Shown: positions 27,920 through 39,212, numbered from the stretch's first letter. The stretch: 64,000 bases of DNA from Sphingomonas sp. TZW2008 (GCF_002117915.1 NZ_BDJB01000005.1:124001-188000), one strand, 5' to 3'. The notes: a model not told the origin generated them from the sequence alone. A program made the numbers and translations.

Positions 27920-28333
27920 TCAGCTGGCAGCGGATAGGCCGCCCAGCTCCATAAGCACGTGCCATTCGTCTTCGCGTACCGGCGTTACCGACAGCCGGCT
28001 TTGCCGCAACACCTCAAGCGACGCGAGCCGCGGATCGGCCTTCATCGTTGCGAGGGGAACGGGCGTCGGCAGCTGGTCGAGCGGGCGCACCGCGACCGAC
28101 GCCCACTCGCCCTTCTCGCCGTCCGGCCGCCAGGCGCGGGTGATCTCCATCGTCCCGACCGCGGCTTTCTCCTTGTTCGAATGATAGAAGATCGCGCGGT
28201 CGCCCGGCGTCATCTCCTTCAGGAAATTACGCGCGGTGTAGTTGCGCACGCCGTCCCATTCGGTGTCCCCATCCGCGATCAGGTGATCCCAGCCGTAGAC
28301 ATCAGGCTCTGATCGCAGCAGCCAATAACGCAT
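27920..28333 (-). CDS. EVE domain-containing protein
   Basis: EVE domains are PUA-like folds that recognise modified bases in RNA or DNA. The 137-residue protein begins MRYWLLRSEPDVYGW and has WDGVRNYTARNFLKEM, GDRAIFYHSN and the family-typical hydrophobic C-terminus. It is a standalone EVE protein. The bound ligand is unknown. It is convergent with typA. Confidence 0.9.
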   Translation of the reverse strand: MRYWLLRSEPDVYGWDHLIADGDTEWDGVRNYTARNFLKEMTPGDRAIFYHSNKEKAAVGTMEITRAWRPDGEKGEWASVAVRPLDQLPTPVPLATMKADPRLASLEVLRQSRLSVTPVREDEWHVLMELGGLSAAS

Positions 28334-28472
28334 CGAAAGTTCCTAAACGCCTCATGAACGCCACATTCCGGGCCGGTTCAGCCCGAATCGCTAAGACCGG
28401 GGCATACGCTCGCAGCCTCATGCGTTTCCCCTTTCGAGCGGACCGAGCGTAACTGTAAAGAGGAGGTTCGAG

Positions 28473-28841
28473 ATGAACGGTCTTTTGATGAAGGCAGGGC
28501 TGGGAACAGCGATGGCGGCTACCGCGCTCGCGGCGGCGGCGCCGGCGGATGCGCAGCGCTGGCGTCACCGCGGCTATGATCGTGGCGGCGACGTCGCGGC
28601 GGGTGCGATCATCGGCGGCGTGGTCGGGCTGGGCCTGGGCGCAGCGATCGCGTCGAATAATCGCGGCTGGCGCGGCGGTTATGGCGGGTACGGCGGCTAC
28701 GGGTACAATGGCTGGAACGGCTATTACGCACAGCCCTACTACAATGCGTATCGTCCCCGCTGGCGTGGGCCGCGCTGTTTCCGCACCTGGCAGTACGATC
28801 CCTATTACGGTGGGCGTGTGCCGGTACGCGTCTGCCGCTGA
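28473..28841 (+). CDS. exported glycine-rich protein
   Basis: The 122-residue product has a signal peptide ending in PADAQ near residue 28. A glycine-zipper-like stretch (VAAGAIIGGVVGLGLGAAIAS) follows, listed in two pieces: VAAGAIIGGVVG and LGLGAAIAS. The C-terminal half is rich in Gly, Tyr and Trp (RGGYGGYGGYGYNGW) and ends in CR. A strong GAGGAGG ribosome site precedes the ATG. Similar proteins are common in sphingomonads and are predicted to sit in the outer membrane or periplasm. The function is unknown. Confidence 0.72.
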   Translation: MNGLLMKAGLGTAMAATALAAAAPADAQRWRHRGYDRGGDVAAGAIIGGVVGLGLGAAIASNNRGWRGGYGGYGGYGYNGWNGYYAQPYYNAYRPRWRGPRCFRTWQYDPYYGGRVPVRVCR

Positions 28842-28864
28842 TCGCGGCGGCGAAGCAATGAGGA

Positions 28865-28899
28865 GCGGCGTGGGAGATCTTCTCCCGCGCCGCTTTTTT
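28865..28899 (+). terminator. rho-independent terminator of the glycine-rich gene
   Basis: A 13-bp stem (GCGGCGTGGGAGA with TCTCCCGCGCCGC, one G-U) closed by a 3-base loop is followed by six T, 24 bases after the stop codon. This is a textbook intrinsic terminator. Confidence 0.88.
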
Positions 28900-28937
28900 G
28901 TTGGGGCCGGCCCGCGGATCGGTTAGGCGCGCCGGCC

Positions 28938-29237
28938 ATGAACGACACGCCCAATCCCACGACGCCGCCCGATCACCTGGCGATCGATCCCGCAAGCCCG
29001 CATTTCGACCGATCCGCGCTCGAGCGCGGGGTCGGGATCCGTTTCAAGGGTGTCGAGCGGACCGATGTCGAGGAATATTCGGTGTCGCAGGGTTGGATCA
29101 AGGTTGCCCTAGGCAAGAAGGTCGATCGTCATGGTCGGCCGCTGACGATCAAGCTTACCGGTCCCGTCGAAGCCTTTTTCCACGACCGCGCCGGCGAGCC
29201 GGCGGAAACTGGCGACAACGAGAGCCACGAGGGCTGA
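28938..29237 (+). CDS. DUF3297 family protein
   Basis: The 99-residue product has the family core IRFKGVERTDVEEYSVSQGWIKV (as RFKGVERTDVEEYSVS and QGWIKVA) and the segment DRHGRPLTIKLTGPVEAFF. There is no signal or membrane segment. Function unknown. It has its own start region after the upstream terminator and is followed by a bidirectional terminator. Confidence 0.82.
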   Translation: MNDTPNPTTPPDHLAIDPASPHFDRSALERGVGIRFKGVERTDVEEYSVSQGWIKVALGKKVDRHGRPLTIKLTGPVEAFFHDRAGEPAETGDNESHEG

Positions 29238-29269
29238 ACCGCCGTTCTTAGCCTTGCGCAGGCATCGAC

Positions 29270-29300
29270 AAAAAAAGGGGCGGCCGCGGCCGCCCCTTTT
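29270..29300. terminator. bidirectional terminator between DUF3297 and the TPR gene
   Basis: A perfect 20-base GC-rich palindrome (29277-29296) has seven A on the left and four T on the right. It can form a hairpin followed by U on both strands, serving the plus-strand DUF3297 gene and the minus-strand TPR gene. Confidence 0.85.
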
Positions 29301-29320
29301 CGTATCGGTAACCGGCCGGA

Positions 29321-30613
29321 TCAGGCGGTCGGCGGATTATCGAGATAGAGCGTCCACAGCGAAGCGATATCGGCGCGCGGCGCCGTCTTGACCGCGGCGA
29401 ACGCGGTCTTCGCGCCGGCCTTGTCACCCGAATTGGCGAGTGCGATGCCGAGCCGCGTGTTGACGGTGTCGGCGTCGACCCCGCCCTTCTGCAGCGCGAC
29501 GCGATAGAGCTCGATCGCCTTGGCGTAGTTGTTCATGCCGAGATACGCGTCGCCGGTGTTGGCGGCGATACGTCCGTTCGCGCCGGCCTTCGCCTTCGCC
29601 TCGACGCCCGACAGCGAGCCTTCGGTTGCGATCGCCTGGTTGGCGACGCGCATCAGGTCGTTCGCCGACGCGCTACTCGCCGGGATCTTGCCCGATGCCT
29701 TGCCCTCTTCGAGCACTGCCTTGGTCTCGTACGGCAGACCGAGATCGTAGGTCCACTGCGCGTAGGTCTCGTAGTCATACTGATCGGCGAGCGACTTGGT
29801 CGCGCGCATCAGGCGATACATGTCGACCTTCTGGCCCTTGTCGAGCGTGACGGCGCTCGACTGCGTCATGCCGTAGGTGACAAGGCCATCGCGCCAGTTC
29901 TTCGCCGAGGGATAGGCGACGACGTACTTCTTGATCCAGCCGGCGGTCTGCGGGCCCATCTTCTTCTGGTTGGTCTTGGCGATCGCGTAGCGATAAAGGT
30001 CTTCCGACGGCTTCTGGCCAGCAGCGACCTGCGCGTCGATCGCCTTTTCGAGCTCGGCCGAACCACCGGCGACGTCGCCCGCGTCCATCTTGAGCTTCAC
30101 CATCTGCAGCGGCAGATTGGGATCGTTGTAGCCCAGCTGCTGCGCGCGCTGGAAATAGTTGATCGCGCCGGCATTGTCCTTGGCGTTCGCCGCCATGATG
30201 CCGAGCTGGTAATTATACTTCGCGACGTCGACCGCCGGGGTCTTCGGATTGGCGATGAGCACCTCGAGCGGAGCCTTCAGCCCGGCTTCGTTCACCGGCT
30301 GGTTCGCGGCGCGCGCGTCCTGGATCTTGGTGGCTTCCATCTGCAGCTGGAGCGCGGCGACGATGTAGCGATCGTCGTCGGTCTTCGCGCCGGCCTGCGC
30401 GGTCGCGAGCTGCGTCCCGGCGGTGGCGAAATCCTTCGCCGCGATCGCGGCCTGCGCGGCGGCGGCGGCGCCCTGAACTTCCTTGCTGAGCTTGAGCGCG
30501 GGGCCCTTCTGCTCGGCCTTCTTTTCCTTGGCGATCGCGGGGGTCGAGACGGCAACGCCCGCCACGCCGGCCATCAGCGCGGCTGCCACCGCGACGCGGG
30601 AAATGGTCTTCAT
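29321..30613 (-). CDS. exported tetratricopeptide-like repeat protein
   Basis: The 430-residue product has a signal peptide MKTISRVAVAAALMAGVAG with a cleavage near AIAKEK. The mature part consists of helical repeats with TPR spacing, for example NYQLGIMAANAKDNAGAINYF and DAYLGMNNYAKAIELYRVAL (as YLGMNNYAKAIELYR). These are probably periplasmic binding scaffolds. The ATG at 30613 follows GGAGA with 9-base spacing; an upstream in-frame start at 30631 has no such site. The role is unknown; proteins like this are common in sphingomonads. Confidence 0.78.
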   Translation of the reverse strand: MKTISRVAVAAALMAGVAGVAVSTPAIAKEKKAEQKGPALKLSKEVQGAAAAAQAAIAAKDFATAGTQLATAQAGAKTDDDRYIVAALQLQMEATKIQDARAANQPVNEAGLKAPLEVLIANPKTPAVDVAKYNYQLGIMAANAKDNAGAINYFQRAQQLGYNDPNLPLQMVKLKMDAGDVAGGSAELEKAIDAQVAAGQKPSEDLYRYAIAKTNQKKMGPQTAGWIKKYVVAYPSAKNWRDGLVTYGMTQSSAVTLDKGQKVDMYRLMRATKSLADQYDYETYAQWTYDLGLPYETKAVLEEGKASGKIPASSASANDLMRVANQAIATEGSLSGVEAKAKAGANGRIAANTGDAYLGMNNYAKAIELYRVALQKGGVDADTVNTRLGIALANSGDKAGAKTAFAAVKTAPRADIASLWTLYLDNPPTA

Positions 30614-30684
30614 CGAAACTGCTCTCCTCATGGGGCGTCAACGCCTCGGCGACGCGCTTACCGCCGTACGCGGGCTCCATCAAG

Positions 30685-30710
30685 GAACGGCGCTGAACGG
30701 ACATTGAACG
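30685..30710. promoter_or_regulatory. three helically phased GAACG repeats
   Basis: GAACG occurs at 30685-30689, 30695-30699 and 30706-30710, at steps of 10 and 11 bases. It lies between the divergent TPR and SDR genes, about 75 bases from the TPR start. Direct repeats at one helical turn are the usual layout of a response-regulator binding site. The regulator is not known. Confidence 0.45.
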
Positions 30711-30740
30711 TAACGCCCCACACGCCTAGCGGGTTCGCGC

Positions 30741-31397
30741 ATGAAGACGGTCATCATCGGCGCCTCGGGCGGGATCGGCGGCGCGCTGGCGGACGCGATT
30801 GAGGAGGAAGGCGAGGCGGTGCTTCGCCTCTCGCGCCCGACACTCGACCTGACCGACGAGGCGTCGATCGCTGCGGCGGCCGCCGCCGCCGGGAAGATCG
30901 ACCGCGTCGTTGTGGCGACCGGCGTCTTACACGAGGGGGAGCGGGGCCCCGAGAAGGCGCTGCGCGATCTCGATCCGGCCTGGCTCGCCCGGCAATATGC
31001 AGTGAATGCGATCGGGCCGGCGCTCGTCGCGAAGCATTTCCTGCCGATCATGCCGCGGACAGGCAGGTCGATCTTCGCCGTCCTGTCGGCGCGGGTCGGC
31101 AGCATATCGGACAATCGACTGGGCGGCTGGTACGGCTACCGCGCCTCCAAGGCGGCGCTCAATCAGCTGGTGCGGACGCTGGCGGTGGAGGAAAGGCGGC
31201 GCAACGATCGCGGCATCGTCGTCGCGCTGCATCCCGGCACGGTCGACACCCGGCTGTCGAAGCCGTTCCAGCAGGGCGGGCGCGATCTGTTCAAGCCCGA
31301 TCGCGCCGCGGTGCAGCTGCTCGACGTACTCGACGGATTGCGCCCGCAGGACAGCGGCAAGCTGTTCGCGTGGGACGGCGCAGAGATTACGCCGTAG
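30741..31397 (+). CDS. short-chain dehydrogenase/reductase
   Basis: The 218-residue product has the SDR nucleotide-binding start VIIGASGGIGGAL (Gly-x3-Gly-x-Gly), Ser in AVLSARVGS, and the catalytic pair Y-x3-K in YGYRASKAALNQL. The family resembles C-factor/CsgA-like SDRs. The substrate is unknown. It is transcribed away from the TPR gene. Confidence 0.88.
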   Translation: MKTVIIGASGGIGGALADAIEEEGEAVLRLSRPTLDLTDEASIAAAAAAAGKIDRVVVATGVLHEGERGPEKALRDLDPAWLARQYAVNAIGPALVAKHFLPIMPRTGRSIFAVLSARVGSISDNRLGGWYGYRASKAALNQLVRTLAVEERRRNDRGIVVALHPGTVDTRLSKPFQQGGRDLFKPDRAAVQLLDVLDGLRPQDSGKLFAWDGAEITP

Positions 31398-31400
31398 CCC

Positions 31401-31568
31401 TCAGTTATGCGGCACGGGTGGGCTGAAGCCGCCGGCGGGCGGCGCACCGGTGCGATCCGTCCGCCGCAACCGAGCGGCTTCGAGGAACAGGCGCTGCCCC
31501 TCGGCAAGCGATGGCGCGCTGCGTGCGCGGCGTTCGAGGTCGGCGATGAGGTCGGCGTTCTTCTGCAT
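31401..31568 (-). CDS. small conserved-looking protein, 55 residues
   Basis: The frame encodes MQKNADLIADLERRARS, then LAEGQRLFLEAARLRRTD, then a proline/glycine-rich tail ending PPVPHN. AGGAG lies 8 bases before the ATG on the minus strand. The amphipathic helix, the low rate of odd codons and the convergent fit with SDR (3 bases apart) support a real gene. I do not recognise a family. It diverges from gyrA, so its promoter should lie in the repeat-rich region at 31600-31740. Confidence 0.62.
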   Translation of the reverse strand: MQKNADLIADLERRARSAPSLAEGQRLFLEAARLRRTDRTGAPPAGGFSPPVPHN

Positions 31569-31651
31569 CGACTGGCTCCTGCTGAACGCCTGCCATCAAA
31601 GCAGCGCGCGAACGCCGGCGCATTCACCAGGGTTAGCTTTCCGCCACGTAC

Positions 31652-31708
31652 ACGTACGCGGGCATGACAATCGGCCTTCGCGCGCACGTACGCGCGCGTG
31701 ACAATCGG
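31652..31708. repeat. two tandem 23-bp repeats upstream of gyrA
   Basis: The sequences at 31652-31674 and 31686-31708 match at 21 of 23 positions, both beginning ACGTACGCG and ending TGACAATCGG. Their starts are 34 bases apart, about three helical turns. They lie in the 194-base divergent gap between the 55-codon gene and gyrA. Confidence 0.75.
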
Positions 31709-31735
31709 GTTGCAGCGTCCTAGACCATTGCAACC
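31708..31735. promoter_or_regulatory. inverted repeat GGTTGCA-N14-TGCAACC before gyrA
   Basis: Seven-base arms at 31708-31714 and 31729-31735 are exact complements. The element starts at the last base of the second 23-bp repeat and ends 27 bases before the gyrA start. It may be an operator or a hairpin in the gyrA leader. Confidence 0.4.
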
Positions 31736-31762
31736 GACAAATCCCATTTCGAAAGTGACGTT

Positions 31763-34551
<2,789 letters not shown>

Positions 34552-34555
<4 letters not shown>

Positions 34556-34902
34556 GCCGGCCGACGACCGCCTACAAGGTGCTGACCGCGGCGCAGATGG
34601 CGGCGCTGGAGCACGACGGCCGCTTCGCCGGCGCGCCGGTGGATCTTGCGGATGGTTACATCCACTTGTCGACCGCCGCGCAGCTAACCGAAACCGTCGA
34701 CAAGCATTTCGCGGGGCAAGACGATCTACACGTCGCGGCGGTCGATCTGGACGCGGTGCGCGAGCAGGTTCGGTGGGAAGAGAGCCGGGGCGGGCAGCTG
34801 TTCCCGCATCTCTACGGCGTGCTGACGCTCGACGTCGTGGTGGCCTATGGGCCGCTCGAACGCGACGAGAGCGGCGCAGTGCGCCTGCCGGTGACGGGCT
34901 GA
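34552..34902 (+). CDS. DUF952 family protein
   Basis: The 116-residue product has the family marks AYKVLTAAQ, DGYIHLSTAAQ and LFPHLYGVLTLD. It overlaps the gyrA stop (ATGA), so it is translated with gyrA. The function of DUF952 is unknown; no membrane or signal segment is visible. Confidence 0.88.
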
Positions 34903-34909
34903 TTGACCG

Positions 34910-35347
34910 TCAGACGTAGAGGTCGACGACGTCCATGCCGCTGCCTTCCGCCTCTAGCAGCAGCGTGCGATGGCAGTGGCAGGGATCGCGCTCGTAGCAC
35001 AGCAGCGCGCTCGGCCTCTCGCCGGCGAGATCGCGCATCTTGGCGACTGCGGCTTGCGCCTCGGGTAGCTCGAGCTGCTCGTCGTACACCGCGCGCAGCG
35101 TCGCGACGTCACCCTTCTTGGCGGCATCGCGGCCGCGCTTCGGCGTGCCGAGCGCCTTCAGATGGACGTATTCGATCCCCGCGGCGGCGAGTGAGGCAGC
35201 GAGGATCGACTTCGAGAAGCCCGGACGGCGCGATAGTGGCAGTGCGCGCACGTCGATCACCCGCTCCACGCCTGCGGCCGTAAGCGCGGCCAGGAACGCA
35301 TCCATCGTCGCGCCCTCGTAGCCGATCGTGAAGATGCGCCCGCTCAC
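34910..35347 (-). CDS. DUF488 family protein
   Basis: The 145-residue product begins VSGRIFTIGYEGATMDAFLA and shows the family motifs VIDVRALPLSRRPGFSK and ALLCYERDPCHCHR. The GTG at 35347 overlaps the stop of the preceding gene by 4 bases (GTGA). Family function is not settled. It is the last gene of the minus-strand operon beginning with the EAL protein. Confidence 0.85.
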   Translation of the reverse strand: MSGRIFTIGYEGATMDAFLAALTAAGVERVIDVRALPLSRRPGFSKSILAASLAAAGIEYVHLKALGTPKRGRDAAKKGDVATLRAVYDEQLELPEAQAAVAKMRDLAGERPSALLCYERDPCHCHRTLLLEAEGSGMDVVDLYV

Positions 35348-35754
35348 GAACTGTGATCCGTGATGATCTGCCACCCTGCCTTGCGCCGCTCGAAAACCAG
35401 CGTCGTCATACCGGTCTGTGGTGCGGCAGGGCCGGCCAGTGTCCACCGGGCGACGAGTATGACGTGCACGGCGCTCAGCGGGCGCCAGGCAATCGGCTGA
35501 AGGCGCAACGTGCCGCGGGTGTTCGCTCCCGCAGCGAAGCTCTTGACATAGCGCTGCGTGATCTCGGCCTTGCCGCGCGCCACCGTCGCGTCGGATACGT
35601 AGACGGCATCGTCGGCGTAGAGCGCCATGAAGCGATCGATGTCGCCGCTGTTCCAGCCGTTTGCGCTCGCCGTCAAAGCTTGCTCGATCGCTGCCTGCGG
35701 CGATGCGACGGTGGCGGCCGCAGCGACAATCGGGATCAGCAGTGCCGGCATCAT
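35344..35754 (-). CDS. SnoaL/NTF2-like (DUF4440-type) exported protein
   Basis: The 136-residue product begins with a short signal-like hydrophobic segment LIPIVAAAATVASPQ. It has an NTF2-like core, IEQALTASANGWNSGDIDRFM and YADDAVYVSDATVARGKAEI (in short pieces: NGWNSGDIDRFMALYADDAV and ARGKAEITQRY). Such folds bind small ligands or act as hydrolases. It overlaps both neighbours by 4 bases and so is coupled to the EAL and DUF488 genes. Confidence 0.75.
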   Translation of the reverse strand: MMPALLIPIVAAAATVASPQAAIEQALTASANGWNSGDIDRFMALYADDAVYVSDATVARGKAEITQRYVKSFAAGANTRGTLRLQPIAWRPLSAVHVILVARWTLAGPAAPQTGMTTLVFERRKAGWQIITDHSS

Positions 35755-37379
35755 CCGTCCTTCATTTCGATCAGCCGAGCAAGCTCGCGTTCGTCGAGCG
35801 GCCCCGCGCAGAGAAAGCCCTGATACAGATCGCAGCCCTCGTCGGCGAGCAGGCGGCGCTCTTCCTCGCTCTCGACCCCCTCCGCGATCGTTCGCAGGCC
35901 GAGCCCCGCGGCGATCGCGATGATGCCGCGTACGACGATCCGCCCGCGCGGCGCGCCGGCGATGTCCTGCGTCAGGCTGCGGTCGATCTTGAGGTAGTCG
36001 AGCGGCAGCGCTTTGAGATAGGCGAGGCTGGAATAGCCGGTGCCGAAATCGTCGATCGCGACGCGCAGCCCGGCGCCGCGAAGCGCGTCGAGCCGGGCGG
36101 CGGCGATCGGCAGATCGTCGACGAGTCCGCTCTCGGTCACCTCCGCCGTCACGCGCGACGGCGCGATCCCGGAACGCGTGACCAGATCAAGGAAGTAGCT
36201 GGGGAAGTCGCCGCGCGCGAGATCGGCGGCGGTGACGTTCACCGCGACGCGCAGCGCACCCATCGCACCGCGCCAAGTGGCCGCCCGGCGGAGCGCGAGC
36301 GCCTGGATATGCTCGGATAGCGCGGTCGCAAGCCCCGCGCGATCGGCTGCGGCGAACAGCGTTGCCGCGCCGAGCACGCCGTGCACCGGATGTTCCCAGC
36401 GCGCCAGCGCTTCGACGCCGAGCACGTGCCCCTCCCGCAGCGAGACCTGCGGCTGGAACAGAATGTCGATCTCGTCGCGGTCGATCGCGCGGTGGAGATC
36501 GGCGGCAAGCCGAACGTCGGACGCGGTCTGCGGGTGCGGCGCGATCCGCACCGCCGCGCCGTCGCTGCCGATGGCACGGTCGAGTGCCTCGCGCGCACGG
36601 CGGATCAGCGCAGCGCCGTCCTCGCTGCCCGCACGATGTGCGACACCGATGCGGACGCCGAGGCTCGCCTCCAGACCATCGACGACGAAGCGGCGGTTGA
36701 GCGCCGCCTCGATCGAGGCAATCCGCGCGGGAGACGCATGATCCTCGGCATCCATGCTAAATGCGACGATGAAGCGTGCGCCCTCGTCGCGTTCGATGAC
36801 GCCGCGCGTCGGCAGCAGCGCGGCGATCCGCGCCGCGGCTTCGCGCAGCAATGCGTCGCCGACGTCGCGACCGAAGGCAACGTTGACGGTGTCGAATCGC
36901 GTGATGGCGATAACGGCTACGCTCGCGCTCTCCGCTCTGCCGAGCGTGGCGAGGAACCGGGCTGCCGCACCGTCGCTGATCTCGCCGGCGCGGCGGGTTC
37001 GGCCTGCGCCGCGCAGTCGGCGGGCGTAGCGCCCCGCAAAGGCCAGCGCATCACCGAGCGCCATGGCATCGGGATCACCCACCAGGATGTGCGTCGCGCC
37101 TCGGGCGTAAGCGGCGCTCGCGTCCGTCGCGTCGGGTATCAATGCGAGCAGGGCGGCACGATCGGCAACCGCGCGCGCCTCTTCGGCCGCGATCAGGGCG
37201 ATGTTGGCACGCGCATCGACCAGGCGGATTTCGGCTAGTTCCTCACCGATTGCCCATCCGGCCGCGCGGACGCGATCCGCCAGCGCTCGCGCGCTGCTAC
37301 CGCAGGCCACCGTGCCGATCTTCGTCGCTCCGTCGCTCACCGGCAGGTTGGTACGGCGGGTGTCGACCGGCAGCAACAC
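35751..37379 (-). CDS. degenerate GGDEF - EAL domain protein, probable c-di-GMP phosphodiesterase
   Basis: The 542-residue product has an N-terminal response-like region, a diguanylate cyclase fold whose active-site loop reads ERDEGARF instead of GGDEF, so cyclase activity is unlikely, and an intact EAL domain. EAL marks: FQPQVSL, VEALARWEHP, NVTAADL, EVTESGLV, AIDDFGTGYSSLAYL, LKIDRSL and AEGVESEEE. It should hydrolyse c-di-GMP, with the GGDEF part serving as a regulator. The start is a GTG. It is the first gene of an overlapping three-gene operon and diverges from moaA (46 bases). Confidence 0.9.
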   Translation of the reverse strand: MLLPVDTRRTNLPVSDGATKIGTVACGSSARALADRVRAAGWAIGEELAEIRLVDARANIALIAAEEARAVADRAALLALIPDATDASAAYARGATHILVGDPDAMALGDALAFAGRYARRLRGAGRTRRAGEISDGAAARFLATLGRAESASVAVIAITRFDTVNVAFGRDVGDALLREAAARIAALLPTRGVIERDEGARFIVAFSMDAEDHASPARIASIEAALNRRFVVDGLEASLGVRIGVAHRAGSEDGAALIRRAREALDRAIGSDGAAVRIAPHPQTASDVRLAADLHRAIDRDEIDILFQPQVSLREGHVLGVEALARWEHPVHGVLGAATLFAAADRAGLATALSEHIQALALRRAATWRGAMGALRVAVNVTAADLARGDFPSYFLDLVTRSGIAPSRVTAEVTESGLVDDLPIAAARLDALRGAGLRVAIDDFGTGYSSLAYLKALPLDYLKIDRSLTQDIAGAPRGRIVVRGIIAIAAGLGLRTIAEGVESEEERRLLADEGCDLYQGFLCAGPLDERELARLIEMKDG

Positions 37380-37425
37380 CGCACGGGCCTTGCCGAGGGG
37401 ATGAGCAGCGCCTAGCTGTCCCTCA

Positions 37426-38436
37426 ATGGGAGTCTCGCAGGCCGCCGCGGATGATCTGGTCGACGGCTTCGGCCGGACGATCCGCTATCTGCGCATCTCG
37501 GTGACCGATCGCTGCGATCTTCGCTGCCGCTACTGCATGGCGGAAAAGATGACGTTCCTGCCGCGTGACCGGCTGCTCGCGCTCGAGGAGATCGCGATCA
37601 TCGCGGAGCGCTTCATGGCGCTGGGCGTGCGCAAGATCCGCCTGTCGGGTGGCGAGCCGCTCGTCCGCCGCGACGTGATCGAGCTGACGCAGCGCCTTGG
37701 CAGCCACGTCGGCGGCGCGCTCGACGAACTCACCATGACGACCAACGGCACACGGTTGGCCGAGCATGCTGAGGCGCTTGTTGCGGCGGGGATGCGGCGC
37801 ATCAACGTCAGCATGGACAGCCGCGATCCCGACAGGTTCCGCTTCATCACGCGACACGGCGATGTGGAGCAGGTGCTCGGCGGGATCGCCGCGGCAAAGC
37901 ATGCAGGCCTTTCGATCAAGATCAACATGGTCGCGCTCAAGGGGCTGAACGAGGACGAGATCGCGCCGATGCTCCACTGGTGCGTCGCCGAGGGGCACGA
38001 TCTCACGCTGATCGAGACGATGCCGCTCGGCGCGATCGACGAGGACCGCACCGATCGCTTCGTGCCGCTGACCGCCGTGTTCGAGCAACTGTCGGCACAC
38101 TTCAATCTTAAGCGCGACCTCGCCGGCACGGGCGGCCCAGCGCGGTACTGGCGGGTGGGTGATAGCGGAACGCGGCTGGGCCTGATCTCGCCGCTGACGG
38201 CGAACTTCTGCGACGGCTGCAACCGCGTGCGACTGACGACAGAGGGTCGCTTGTACAGCTGTCTCGGCCATGACGATCAGGTTGATCTGAAGGCGGCGCT
38301 GCGTCAGGGCGGCGTACCCGCGCTCGACGCGGCGATCCGGCTCGGCATCGCGGGCAAGCCGGCGCGTCACGATTTCCGCATCGGCGTCGGCGAAGCGCCG
38401 GCGGTGGCGCGACACATGAGCGTCACCGGCGGATGA
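37426..38436 (+). CDS. moaA: GTP 3',8-cyclase MoaA
   Basis: This radical SAM enzyme starts molybdenum-cofactor synthesis from GTP. The 336-residue protein has the first cluster motif CDLRCRYCM (Cys-x3-Cys-x2-Cys), the second-cluster Cys set in NFCDGCNRVRL with a later Cys in YSCLGH, and the C-terminal double glycine GG that activates the reaction. Its stop overlaps nadK by 4 bases. Confidence 0.97.
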   Translation: MGVSQAAADDLVDGFGRTIRYLRISVTDRCDLRCRYCMAEKMTFLPRDRLLALEEIAIIAERFMALGVRKIRLSGGEPLVRRDVIELTQRLGSHVGGALDELTMTTNGTRLAEHAEALVAAGMRRINVSMDSRDPDRFRFITRHGDVEQVLGGIAAAKHAGLSIKINMVALKGLNEDEIAPMLHWCVAEGHDLTLIETMPLGAIDEDRTDRFVPLTAVFEQLSAHFNLKRDLAGTGGPARYWRVGDSGTRLGLISPLTANFCDGCNRVRLTTEGRLYSCLGHDDQVDLKAALRQGGVPALDAAIRLGIAGKPARHDFRIGVGEAPAVARHMSVTGG

Positions 38437-39212
38437 CGCATTTCGCGCGGCGGGCACTCGTCGCCTCGCCTACCGCCCCGGCTCAGGCGGCGCGTGCGGC
38501 GCTGGCGGACGCATGGGACTGGTGCACGATCGACGAGGCGGATGTGGTGATCGCGCTCGGCGGGGATGGCTTCATGCTGCAGACGCTGCACACGATGCTC
38601 GATGCCCGCCGCGCCAACGTGCCCGTGTTCGGCATGAACCTTGGCACGGTCGGCTTCCTGATGAACGAGTGGCGGCGCTACGATCTCGACGAGAGGCTGT
38701 CGAACGCGCGCGCATTCAAGGTCACCCCGCTGCTGATGACCGCCACTGGGCAGGACGGCCGTGTGCACACGATGCCGGCGATCAACGAAGTGTCGCTGCT
38801 GCGCGAGACGCGGCAGACCGCCAAGCTGGAAGTGACCGTCAACGACCGCGTGGTGATGGACGAGCTCGCGTGCGACGGCATCCTGGTGGCGACGCCGGCA
38901 GGTAGCACCGCGTATAATCTCTCTGCGCATGGGCCGATCCTGCCGCTGGGATCGGCGATGATCGCGCTGACCCCGATCAGTGCGTTCCGTCCGCGGCGGT
39001 GGCGCGGTGCGATCTTGCCCGACAAGGCGCGGATCAAGCTGCGCGTGCTCGATCCCGCGAAGCGTCCGGTGTCCGCGGTCGCCGATCAGCGCGAGTTCCG
39101 CGAGGTGGCGGAAGTGGAGATCGCGATCGATCGCGCGCGCGAGCTTACGCTGCTGTTCGATCCCGAGCACGCGCTCGATGATCGCATCACGATGGAGCAG
39201 TTCGTCGCCTGA
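38433..39212 (+). CDS. nadK: NAD kinase
   Basis: It phosphorylates NAD to NADP. The 259-residue product has the GGDG motif in VVIALGGDGFMLQTLH, the NLGTVGFLMN segment and ATPAGSTAYNLSAHGPILP. It is coupled to moaA by ATGA, an unusual but common pairing in this group. Confidence 0.96.
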   Translation: MTHFARRALVASPTAPAQAARAALADAWDWCTIDEADVVIALGGDGFMLQTLHTMLDARRANVPVFGMNLGTVGFLMNEWRRYDLDERLSNARAFKVTPLLMTATGQDGRVHTMPAINEVSLLRETRQTAKLEVTVNDRVVMDELACDGILVATPAGSTAYNLSAHGPILPLGSAMIALTPISAFRPRRWRGAILPDKARIKLRVLDPAKRPVSAVADQREFREVAEVEIAIDRARELTLLFDPEHALDDRITMEQFVA

